Shown one piece after another: positions 25,917 through 31,629 of a stretch of 31,629 nucleotides of DNA. The notes under the pieces were generated by a model. The model ran no database searches. It was not told the DNA's origin and worked only from the letters and a program-made list of their open reading frames with translations. Numbering within the stretch: the stretch's first letter is position 1; each line of letters begins with the position of its first letter. The DNA lies in contig JBBQHB010000062.1 in the NCBI GenBank assembly GCA_038323575.1, positions 1 to 31,629 on the forward strand. Reading direction: 5' to 3'. The translations under genes were made by a program, and so were the position numbers. This DNA comes from CAINVV01 sp038323575 (GTDB lineage Bacteria; Bacteroidota; Bacteroidia; Bacteroidales; Prolixibacteraceae).

Positions 25917-26491
25917 TTTTCTCCGCGATCCAATTTGCAGCCGAAGCACACGCAGGACAGTACCGGAAAGGAACAAACATCCCCTATATCTCCCACCTGA
26001 TCAATGTGATGCAAATCCTTTGTGAAAACAGTTGCACAGAAGAGGTCATAGCAGCCGGTCTTCTGCACGATGTGGTTGAAGACACAACTGTCACCATCGA
26101 AGAGGTCGAAACCAGGTTTGGCGCCGAGGTGGCCTTCCTGGTAAAGGGTGCAACTGAAATACAAAAGCTTGACAAAATCAGGACAATAACTGATGAAGCA
26201 AGCTGGAAAGAGCGGAAACTGCATACCATCTATTTTTTGACCAATGAAGCCACACCCGACCAGCTTATGGTCTCCGCCGCTGACAAACTGGACAACATCA
26301 GGGCCATCCGGAAGGATTACAGCAGATTGGGTGAGGATCTTTGGCATCGCTTCAATGCCGGAAAAGAGGAGCAAAAATGGTATTATTCGGGCATCGTGGA
26401 AGTATTTGTGAAAAGGTCGAAAGAGATTGGTGAACCATTGAAAGGGATATCTGATGAATTGACTGCAATTGTCAATTGTATTTTTTATTGA
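25913..26491 (+). CDS. HD-domain protein, small alarmone hydrolase-like
   Basis: A 192-residue HD phosphohydrolase resembling the (p)ppGpp hydrolase part of SpoT and the stand-alone Mesh1/SAH enzymes. Visible metal and substrate motifs: AAEAHAGQYRKG (first His and the conserved Arg-Lys-Gly), LLHDVVEDT (the HD pair plus the ED typical of active hydrolases) and ADKLDNIRAI (the last metal Asp). No synthetase domain is present, so hydrolysis of alarmones or a related nucleotide is likely. It starts at a TTG inside TTGA, overlapping the stop of the DUF4412-like gene, which implies translational coupling. No other start keeps the first HD motif intact. Confidence 0.85.
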   Translation: MIFSAIQFAAEAHAGQYRKGTNIPYISHLINVMQILCENSCTEEVIAAGLLHDVVEDTTVTIEEVETRFGAEVAFLVKGATEIQKLDKIRTITDEASWKERKLHTIYFLTNEATPDQLMVSAADKLDNIRAIRKDYSRLGEDLWHRFNAGKEEQKWYYSGIVEVFVKRSKEIGEPLKGISDELTAIVNCIFY

Positions 26492-26804
26492 ATTGAACCA
26501 CATCAACCCGGACGCTGTGTAGAATCAAAAGATGCTGATAAACAGCAAATTCGCGCCGGCAAGATATTCTCCGTTCTAAAAAAATAAACGCAAAATTCCC
26601 AACCCATTTTGACAGGCTATTGATATTATTTTGTAATTTGAATAGCCTTTGTGCACCTTACAAAATCGGAATAATATACCAGGTACCCCCAATCAGCTTA
26701 CTTTGTTCACCTAAAATGGCAAAAAGGTGTATGTGATATATGAGTTGGCAGTAATAGCAGACGCTCTTAACAGTGTGAGCAATAAATATTTGTATATTTA
26801 CTTT
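26492..26804. other. Spacer at the left edge of the TA/repeat region
   Basis: About 313 bp without a credible gene. It starts just after the HD gene with the 14-mer ATCAACCCGGACGC (26502-26515), which recurs at the edge of a palindromic repeat at 27727. An 8-bp inverted repeat, AGGCTATT (26614-26621) with AATAGCCT (26641-26648), may be a weak terminator. TATATTTA at 26793-26800 is a near match to the -7 box, but is only 4 bases from the next ATG. Confidence 0.4.
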
Positions 26805-27098
26805 ATGAAACTAGAAGCACATCAAATTGAAGTGATTAAAAAGTATTTCGAGACCAGACCAGTTTTGAAGGCATATTTGTTTGGCTCATATGTTCGAGAT
26901 GAAGCCGACGACCTTAGTGATATTGATATTTTAGTGGATCTCGATTATTCACAACGAATTGGACTTCAATTCATTCAAATGAAGATAGATCTCGAGAATC
27001 TTTTAAACTCAAAAGTTGATTTGGTTTCTTCAAATGGGTTGTCACGTTACATTAAGCCTATTGTTGAGAATGAAAAACAACTAATTTATGCGAGGTAA
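26805..27098 (+). CDS. mntA: MNT-type nucleotidyltransferase antitoxin
   Basis: A 97-residue minimal nucleotidyltransferase. The catalytic signature is GSYVRDEADDLSDIDILVDL: the GS pair followed by the D-x-D that binds two metals. In characterised MNT/HEPN pairs this enzyme adds AMP units to a tyrosine of the HEPN toxin and so disarms it. The ATG at 26805 (MKLEAHQ) gives the normal family length; an extension upstream has no matching domain. Its last 11 bases overlap the HEPN gene, the usual coupled arrangement. Confidence 0.88.
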   Translation: MKLEAHQIEVIKKYFETRPVLKAYLFGSYVRDEADDLSDIDILVDLDYSQRIGLQFIQMKIDLENLLNSKVDLVSSNGLSRYIKPIVENEKQLIYAR

Positions 27099-27420
27099 AT
27101 TGGGTGATAAAGCTAGACTGCAACATATTTATGATGCAATTCTTGAGATTGAATCATATGTTGTTAGCATGCAGTTTTCTGACTTTATGCTTAATTCGAT
27201 GATGAGGTTTGCCTGCATTAAACAGATGGAAATCATTGGGGAAGCCAGTAACCATATTTCTGATGAGATGAAATCAAGATTTTCAGCAATAGAATGGGAT
27301 CAGATTGTTGGAATGAGAAATGTTTTTGTACATGAATATTTTGGAGTTGATTCAACTCTTGTTTGGGAAATAATCAAGAATGACTACCTGACCTTAGAGA
27401 AAAAATTGAAAAAATCCTAA
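27088..27420 (+). CDS. hepT: HEPN-domain RNase toxin (DUF86)
   Basis: A 110-residue all-helical HEPN protein. The active site motif is R-x4-H-x-Y (RNVFVHEYF, near residues 76-84): Arg and His cut RNA, and the Tyr is the residue modified by the MNT partner in characterised systems. The conserved MRFACIKQMEIIGEA helix is also typical of DUF86. All catalytic residues are present, so the toxin should be active. It overlaps the antitoxin gene by 11 bases. Confidence 0.9.
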   Translation: MRGKLGDKARLQHIYDAILEIESYVVSMQFSDFMLNSMMRFACIKQMEIIGEASNHISDEMKSRFSAIEWDQIVGMRNVFVHEYFGVDSTLVWEIIKNDYLTLEKKLKKS

Positions 27421-27459
27421 ATGCAATTGAATGAAGCTACCCCTGCTGGTGCAGTTGCA

Positions 27460-27608
27460 ATCCGCGCCCCGCAGATATTGGATTTGCAATCCAAAAGAGC
27501 GGAATTCTTTTACGGAAATTGACCCAAACATATATAATTAGCTGGAAATTGCTGTGAGCAATATTTCAGTCAAGGAGATTACAAATCTCCGGCTTGCGGG
27601 GCGCGGAT
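27460..27608. repeat. Inverted repeat with perfect 14-bp GC-rich arms
   Basis: ATCCGCGCCCCGCA (27460-27473) and its exact complement TGCGGGGCGCGGAT (27595-27608) flank 121 bp. Outside the perfect arms the pairing goes on loosely (ATTTGCAATCC on the left against GATTACAAATCTCC on the right). No transposase or terminal duplication is seen. Confidence 0.75.
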
Positions 27609-27731
27609 GCGTCCTAGGTTAAGTGAGACATCTGCCAGGTCGATTGAGATGCGTACTAGGTACAGTTAGATGTCTACTAGGGATACTGAGATGCGTCCCA
27701 GGTACAGTTAGATGCTTGCTGGGATGATCAA
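27606..27731 (+). repeat. Six tandem copies of a degenerate 21-bp unit
   Basis: Units begin at 27606, 27627, 27648, 27669, 27690 and 27711, each exactly 21 bases. Most begin GATG and carry an AGGT or AGGG core at positions 11-14. Copies 3 and 5 are nearly identical (GATGCGT, then CTAGGTACAGTTA or CCAGGTACAGTTA). The length never changes although the bases do, and no spacers intervene, so it is not a CRISPR array. No open frame through it encodes a recognisable protein. Confidence 0.85.
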
Positions 27732-27732
27732 C

Positions 27733-27772
27733 CCGGACGCCCACGAAGGGGCGCCCCTACATGGGCGTCCGG
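27733..27772. repeat. GC-rich palindrome, copy 1
   Basis: A 40-bp near-perfect palindrome centred on GGGGCGCCCC, with two mismatched pairs. Its core is shared with the copy at 29004-29039. It lies between the end of the HEPN gene and the Xre-RES promoter. Confidence 0.85.
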
Positions 27773-27967
27773 ACAAAATCAATTGAACCAACATTATGCG
27801 GCCCTAAAAATCCAATATTCAGAAAATGCTGGTCAGCAACGCACATTCAACCCCGTCGCCACTGCCTTAATCAAATCAAATCCACCGCCGTTCTACAAAT
27901 TACAGACCAGACAACACGGGGAATTCAACTATGACCGTCTCTGATATTGAATTAAATTTTAAAACAG

Positions 27968-27998
27968 TTGCATCTTTGGGAAAAATGTCCTATATTTG
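27968..27998 (+). promoter_or_regulatory. Promoter of the Xre-RES operon
   Basis: TTG at 27968-27970 and TATATTTG at 27991-27998 are 20 bases apart, an exact fit to the phylum's -33/-7 pattern. The start would fall near 28004, a short distance before the ATG at 28023. Confidence 0.75.
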
Positions 27999-28007
27999 TA
28001 GACAAAT
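27994..28007. promoter_or_regulatory. Possible operator of the Xre antitoxin
   Basis: ATTTGT-AG-ACAAAT has perfect 6-bp arms and overlaps the end of the -7 box. Its placement fits autorepression by the Xre protein, as in other Xre-RES pairs; binding is inferred. Confidence 0.45.
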
Positions 28008-28022
28008 GTCAAATAGATTAGT

Positions 28023-28523
28023 ATGGATACCACAAAATCAACTATTGAACAAAAATTAAATAAGGAGGTAGCAACCCTCTTCGAAGAACCCTCCACGAGT
28101 TATGAACTTAGCCATATCAGGAATAAATTGACTTACAATGACTTTCTTTCTGACAAAATGCTCATCATTGCTGCAATTCGAAGAGGTATTCCCTATTCGT
28201 TTTTTGACTTGATTCAATCCAACGCTCCACTTAGTGAGTCTGACTGGGCCAATTTTTTAGATATTTCCACGAAGTCCCTGCATCGTTATAAACTGTCTTC
28301 CAAAAGATTTAAGCCTTACCAGTCTGAAAAGATAATTGAAATGGCCGAGGTTACCAATGTAGGAATAGATGTTTTTGGTGATATGGATAAATTTAAATTG
28401 TGGCTTACTACTCCAAATTTCGCCTTAGGGAATATGAAGCCGATGGAATTGCTAAAAGACTCATACGGAAAAGAATTAGTAATTAGTGAATTGACAAGAA
28501 TAAATTATGGAATCTTAGTCTAA
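28023..28523 (+). CDS. Xre/MbcA/ParS-type antitoxin
   Basis: A 166-residue antitoxin of the RES-partner type. An N-terminal helical Xre-like DNA-binding region (about 45-95, with FDLIQSNAPLSESDWANFLD and STKSLHRYKLSSKRF) is followed by the C-terminal toxin-binding domain (VGIDVFGDMDKFKLWLTTPN, then MKPMELLKDSYGKELVISEL). It neutralises the RES toxin next to it and probably represses the shared promoter. Two bases separate its stop from the toxin ATG. Confidence 0.92.
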   Translation: MDTTKSTIEQKLNKEVATLFEEPSTSYELSHIRNKLTYNDFLSDKMLIIAAIRRGIPYSFFDLIQSNAPLSESDWANFLDISTKSLHRYKLSSKRFKPYQSEKIIEMAEVTNVGIDVFGDMDKFKLWLTTPNFALGNMKPMELLKDSYGKELVISELTRINYGILV

Positions 28524-28525
28524 AG

Positions 28526-28984
28526 ATGGAGGCTTTTAGATTATCCCGCGAAAAATTTGCCTCCCCTCTTTCAGGAAAAGGAGCTGCTTGTAAGGGTGCA
28601 AGATGGAATTCTATCGGAGTTGAATTAATTTATTCTGCATCAAATCGTTCGCTTGCTATGGCAGAAATTGCAGTTCATTTTACACTTGCAACACTCCCAA
28701 GCGACTACATTATGATGACTTTATTTATTCCGGATGATGTTCCAACTAAAAAACTAAATGAATCTGACTTACCGACTGATTGGAATACATTTCCACACCC
28801 TTCATCCACCCAGACAATTGGGGATATGTTTGTTTCAGAAAATAAATATTGTGTTTTGCAAATACCCTCCGCTGTGACGCAGGGAGATTATAATTTTTTA
28901 ATAAATCCAAATCACCCGGACTTTTCAAAAATTAAAATCATTGCGACATCTAAGTTCCCATTTGACAAGAGAATTTTCAAATAA
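28526..28984 (+). CDS. RES-domain toxin (NAD+-degrading family)
   Basis: A 152-residue RES protein; characterised members (for example of Pseudomonas putida and Mycobacterium) deplete NAD+. The domain's key residues are visible: the N-terminal FRLSREKF arginine, GARWNSIGVELIYSA (the Arg, Gly and Tyr region), and the Glu of AMAEIAVHF. The protein is of normal size with no truncation. It is directly downstream of its antitoxin and runs towards the Nramp gene, with a palindrome between the two ends. Confidence 0.92.
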   Translation: MEAFRLSREKFASPLSGKGAACKGARWNSIGVELIYSASNRSLAMAEIAVHFTLATLPSDYIMMTLFIPDDVPTKKLNESDLPTDWNTFPHPSSTQTIGDMFVSENKYCVLQIPSAVTQGDYNFLINPNHPDFSKIKIIATSKFPFDKRIFK

Positions 28985-29003
28985 AAACAATAGTATTGAT
29001 CCC

Positions 29004-29039
29004 GAACGCCCACGTAGGGGCGCCCCTACGTGGGCGTCC
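29004..29039. repeat. GC-rich palindrome, copy 2
   Basis: Bases 29006-29037 form a perfect 32-bp palindrome centred on GGGGCGCCCC; one more pair closes outside a single mismatch. It lies in the 67-bp gap between the convergent RES and Nramp genes, so a role as a two-way terminator is possible although no strong T-run follows. Confidence 0.85.
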
Positions 29040-29051
29040 TCGTTACATAAA

Positions 29052-30323
29052 TCAGAAGAAACTGACAAACAGCGCCACATTCAACCCTGTCACCACCAAG
29101 CCAACCAGATAAAGCCAGAAAGCATTGAATTTACTGTTTTTGTATTTCCCCATTACCTTGTCAGAGGAAGTCAGGTAGACTTGTAAAAAGATAGTAATTG
29201 GTAATTGTATGCTCAGGATCATCTGCGAATAAATCAACCCGTTAAAAGGATTAGAAATGACGAAAATCAGCAGCAAGGCTAAAATGAAAGAAATGGCAAC
29301 ACCCAGCCGGGAGTGGTTGTCTTTGATATCGTAAGGTTCCTGAAAAATTCCTGAAAAAATGGATCCTGCCGCCATGCCGGAGGTAATGGTCGATGCAACT
29401 CCAGCAAACAGCAAAGCAACAGCAAAAACTATCCCTGAATGTGCCCCCAGCAATGGTGCCAGCAACCCCTGTGCCTGCTGCAATTCAGTCACCTCCGTCC
29501 CTAAACCGAAGAATGCAGCTGCTGCCAGCAATATCATCGCACTGTTGATGGCCCATCCGATCAGCATGGATATCAGCGTATCCAGGAACTCGAACTTCAT
29601 CTGCTTCTTGATCGTTTTCTCATCCTCCAGGTTCCATTGCCGGCTCTGGATAATCTCACTGTGCAGAAAGAGGTTATGCGGCATCACGACAGCCCCGAGA
29701 ACACTCATGACAATAATCATTGATCCTTTTGGGAATGAAGGAGTTACCCACGAGTGGATGGCGCTGTTCCAGTCGATCTGCACCAGCGATAACTCATAAA
29801 TAAATGAAAGACCGATCACCGAAACGAAGGCAATAATCCATTTTTCAATCATCCGGTAACCATTTGTGAACAGCATGACCGTGACAAAAATAACCACCAG
29901 CACCGAACCAGCCCTGATTGGTATATTAAAAAGCATGTTCAAGGCTATTGCTCCACCGAGAATCTCAGCAAGCGAAGTAGAAACAGAGGCCATCACCGCC
30001 GTGCTCAGAATGGTTTTGGAATAAACAGGTTTGATATACCTGGTGGTCGCCTCCGAGAGGCAAAGTCCGGTAGCAATGCCCAGATGGGCAACATTGTGCT
30101 GAAGCATAATCAGCATGATCGTAGAGAAGGTAACCATCCAAAGCAAAAGATAACCAAAACTGGCTCCGGCGGCCAGGTTGGATGCCCAGTTGCCGGGATC
30201 AATAAATCCGACCGTGACCAGCAGCCCCGGACCAATATATTTCAGAATCTCCAACCCGCCAAACTTCGGCCGGTAATCTTTCCTGTCGATGTTGTTAAAA
30301 AAATCCTTCACCTTCTTACCCAT
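29052..30323 (-). CDS. Nramp-family divalent metal transporter
   Basis: A 423-residue inner-membrane transporter with about 11 helices that imports Mn2+ or Fe2+ with protons. Helix 1 holds the metal-binding DPGN motif (VGFIDPGNWASN) and helix 6 holds GAVVMPHNLFLHS with the Met and His of the metal site, the arrangement of true manganese/iron Nramps rather than the Mg or Al-type relatives. The length is normal. It is transcribed divergently from the GH78 gene. The start codon at 30323 is only 5 bases below a -7-like box. Confidence 0.94.
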   Translation of the reverse strand: MGKKVKDFFNNIDRKDYRPKFGGLEILKYIGPGLLVTVGFIDPGNWASNLAAGASFGYLLLWMVTFSTIMLIMLQHNVAHLGIATGLCLSEATTRYIKPVYSKTILSTAVMASVSTSLAEILGGAIALNMLFNIPIRAGSVLVVIFVTVMLFTNGYRMIEKWIIAFVSVIGLSFIYELSLVQIDWNSAIHSWVTPSFPKGSMIIVMSVLGAVVMPHNLFLHSEIIQSRQWNLEDEKTIKKQMKFEFLDTLISMLIGWAINSAMILLAAAAFFGLGTEVTELQQAQGLLAPLLGAHSGIVFAVALLFAGVASTITSGMAAGSIFSGIFQEPYDIKDNHSRLGVAISFILALLLIFVISNPFNGLIYSQMILSIQLPITIFLQVYLTSSDKVMGKYKNSKFNAFWLYLVGLVVTGLNVALFVSFF

Positions 30324-30327
30324 AAAG

Positions 30328-30335
30328 CAAAGATA
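30328..30335 (-). promoter_or_regulatory. -7-like box directly before the Nramp start
   Basis: On the minus strand it reads TATCTTTG, an exact TAnnTTTG match, but it ends only 4 bases before the ATG. If used, the mRNA would be nearly leaderless. No -33 TTG is seen at the expected distance, so a chance match is possible. Confidence 0.3.
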
Positions 30336-30370
30336 TCAAATTGTCCTTATTTAAAATGTCTGTTAATCGC

Positions 30371-30378
30371 TACATTTG
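30371..30378 (+). promoter_or_regulatory. -7 box of the GH78 gene
   Basis: TACATTTG matches TAnnTTTG and lies 21 bases before the ATG at 30400, a normal leader length. A matching -33 TTG at 19-21 bases further upstream is not present. Confidence 0.5.
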
Positions 30379-30399
30379 TAGGATTGAAGTAAAATACGA

Positions 30400-31629
30400 A
30401 TGGAAAAAAAAATCTCATTAACCCTGTCACTGCTGTTGGTATTTACCGCTGTTTTAATTGCGCAAACTGCTCCGGTCAGGCTGCAGTGCGAACACCTGGT
30501 CAATCCGCTGGGTATCGATGTTCCCAATCCGAGATTATCCTGGCAGTCGGACGATCCCCGGCAGGGAGCCGGACAATCAGCATTCAGTATTGTCGTTGGC
30601 ACGGATTCTGCCTATGTTGCAAACGGTGTCGGCAACATGATGAACACCGGTAAAATTTTGTCAGACAGCATTTTGTTCGTATATACCGGCCAAAAGCTGG
30701 AACCGTTTACCAAATATTTCTGGCAGGTTAATACCTGGGACCAGTCCGGAAATCAGAGCTATCGAAATCCTGTTGCCTCCTTTGAAACCGGCATGATGGG
30801 AATTGGAAACTGGCATGGCGCCTGGATTACCGATTCCCGCGACATTGTCCTTAAACCGGCCCCCTATTTCCGCCAGGAAATCGATGTAAAGAAGAAGGTG
30901 GTTTCTGCCCGGGCATACGTTGCCGTCGGCGGACTTTTCGAACTCTATGTGAACGGTAACAAAGTCGGGGATCACCGTCTCGACCCGATGTACACCCGTT
31001 TTGACAGGCGTACTTTGTATGTAACGCACGATGTAACCCCATATCTCACTGAAGGAAGAAATACACTCGGGATCATGCTCGGCAACGGCTGGTTCAACCA
31101 CCAGTCCACGGCTGTCTGGTACTTCGACAAAGCCCCCTGGCGGGCCAGACCCAAATTCTGCATGGATCTGCGCATTACTTATCAGGATGGCACCGTCCAG
31201 ACCATCTCTTCGGGAACCAGCTGGAAAACATCCCTGGGTCCGGTTATCTTCAACAGTATCTATACCGGCGAACACCAGGATGCCAACCTGGAAAAGAGCG
31301 GTTGGTGCACTTCAGGATATGATGATTCAAAATGGGTCAATGCAAAACTGACGGCTGCTCCTTCCCAAAACATCGTTTCACAACAACTTCAGCCTATCCG
31401 CGCTGCAGAAGAGATTCAGGTAAAAAGCTTTAAAAAATTCACCGATTCATTGTATGTATTTGATTTAGGCAGAAATATTGCAGGGGTGAGCAAAATTACC
31501 CTGAAGGGGCTTCCGGGTACGGTAATAAGGGTCAAACACGGGGAACGGCTGTACCAAAATGGCCGGGTTGACCAGTCCAACATCGACGCACACTACCGTC
31601 CCACCGACAAAACTGATCCTTTCGGGACG
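30400..31629 (+). CDS. Alpha-L-rhamnosidase, GH78 (5' part; runs off the window)
   Basis: The first 410 codons of a secreted glycoside hydrolase that removes terminal alpha-L-rhamnose from plant or microbial glycans. The frame is open to the last base. Residues 1-22 are a signal peptide (hydrophobic core, cleavage near IAQ-T). CEHLVNPLGIDVPNPRLSWQ is the hallmark N-terminus of bacterial GH78 enzymes. A first beta-sandwich follows. Then the rhamnosidase N-domain is present (ARAYVAVGGLFELYVNGNKV, RNTLGIMLGNGWFN), and the next beta domain begins (YVFDLGRNIAGVSKITLKG, then VKHGERLYQNG). The (alpha/alpha)6 catalytic barrel with its acidic catalytic residues lies beyond the window, so activity cannot be checked here. 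Confidence 0.93.
   Translation, partial: MEKKISLTLSLLLVFTAVLIAQTAPVRLQCEHLVNPLGIDVPNPRLSWQSDDPRQGAGQSAFSIVVGTDSAYVANGVGNMMNTGKILSDSILFVYTGQKLEPFTKYFWQVNTWDQSGNQSYRNPVASFETGMMGIGNWHGAWITDSRDIVLKPAPYFRQEIDVKKKVVSARAYVAVGGLFELYVNGNKVGDHRLDPMYTRFDRRTLYVTHDVTPYLTEGRNTLGIMLGNGWFNHQSTAVWYFDKAPWRARPKFCMDLRITYQDGTVQTISSGTSWKTSLGPVIFNSIYTGEHQDANLEKSGWCTSGYDDSKWVNAKLTAAPSQNIVSQQLQPIRAAEEIQVKSFKKFTDSLYVFDLGRNIAGVSKITLKGLPGTVIRVKHGERLYQNGRVDQSNIDAHYRPTDKTDPFGT

Larger units (their letters stand above)
27421..28022. other. Repeat-filled spacer between two TA modules
   Basis: About 600 bp with no gene. In order: a 14-bp inverted repeat pair (27460-27473 with 27595-27608), six tandem 21-bp units (27606-27731), a 40-bp GC-rich palindrome (27733-27772), a stretch on the minus strand resembling the 3' end of the nearby Nramp gene (27819-27866), and the Xre-RES promoter (27968-27998). 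Confidence 0.75.

Noticed and set aside
25901..26506. A 201-codon frame antisense to the HD-domain gene
   Set aside because: It mirrors the HD gene almost exactly, and the HD motifs on the plus strand decide which strand is coding.
26727..26804. A longer N-terminus for the MNT antitoxin
   Set aside because: The extra 26 residues match no part of the family, and the ATG at 26805 gives the normal length.
27606..27731. CRISPR array
   Set aside because: The 21-bp units are directly adjacent with no spacers, are strongly degenerate, and no cas gene is in the window.

Overview
The window comes from a Bacteroidota genome, most likely Bacteroidales/Marinilabiliales. Three things point there: promoters with the phylum's TAnnTTTG -7 box (ahead of thrS, the Xre-RES pair, the GH78 gene, the ParE antitoxin and a tRNA), a general lack of Shine-Dalgarno sequences, and the gene content (DPP-IV peptidase, anaerobic sulfatase maturase, GH78 rhamnosidase, Bacteroidota-type IF3). 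No 16S or marker search was possible, so the lower taxonomy is inference.

Left part (1-5.6 kb, accessory and degradative). The first bases are the 5' end of a tRNA-Leu on the minus strand. Next comes an inverted array of 7-bp repeats that runs into the stop codon of a secreted dipeptidyl-peptidase IV, then a ParE-type toxin-antitoxin pair, a decayed lipoprotein pseudogene, an anaerobic sulfatase-maturating radical-SAM enzyme and a Tat-type dienelactone hydrolase.

Core block (5.8-9.15 kb). This is the conserved thrS-infC-rpmI-rplT translation operon. It has a clear promoter ahead of thrS, a probable non-canonical AUA start for infC behind a perfect AGGAGG, and a terminator after rplT. A 0.5-kb spacer follows with a 27-bp inverted repeat and a C10 tract.

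Central block (9.6-25.1 kb). Seven closely spaced genes run in one direction: ABC ATPase; ABC-2 permease fused to a degenerate M1-peptidase-like domain and a golvesin-type C-terminal domain; TolC-like outer-membrane factor; lipoprotein membrane-fusion protein; RND pump; a 1579-residue RND pump fused at its C-terminus to a second ABC ATPase; and a small ABC-2 permease. Together they encode parts for a tripartite RND pump (two RND subunits, adaptor, outer-membrane channel) and a two-ATPase/two-permease ABC-2 transporter, covalently joined through the RND-ABC protein. The fused ATPase also looks split by a four-helix membrane insertion between its A-loop strand and the rest of the nucleotide-binding fold. 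This is the most unusual system in the window; its substrate cannot be read from the sequence. A secreted DUF4412-like protein and an alarmone-hydrolase-like HD protein follow, the latter overlapping its neighbour at a TTGA junction.

Right part (26.5-31.6 kb). Two toxin-antitoxin modules (MNT/HEPN and Xre/RES) lie among dispersed repeats: fragments or whole copies of a GC-rich palindrome, a 21-bp tandem repeat, a 14-bp inverted repeat, and a possible remnant of a transporter 3' end. An Nramp-family metal transporter (minus strand) and the first 410 codons of a secreted GH78 alpha-L-rhamnosidase (plus strand, running off the window) diverge at the end.
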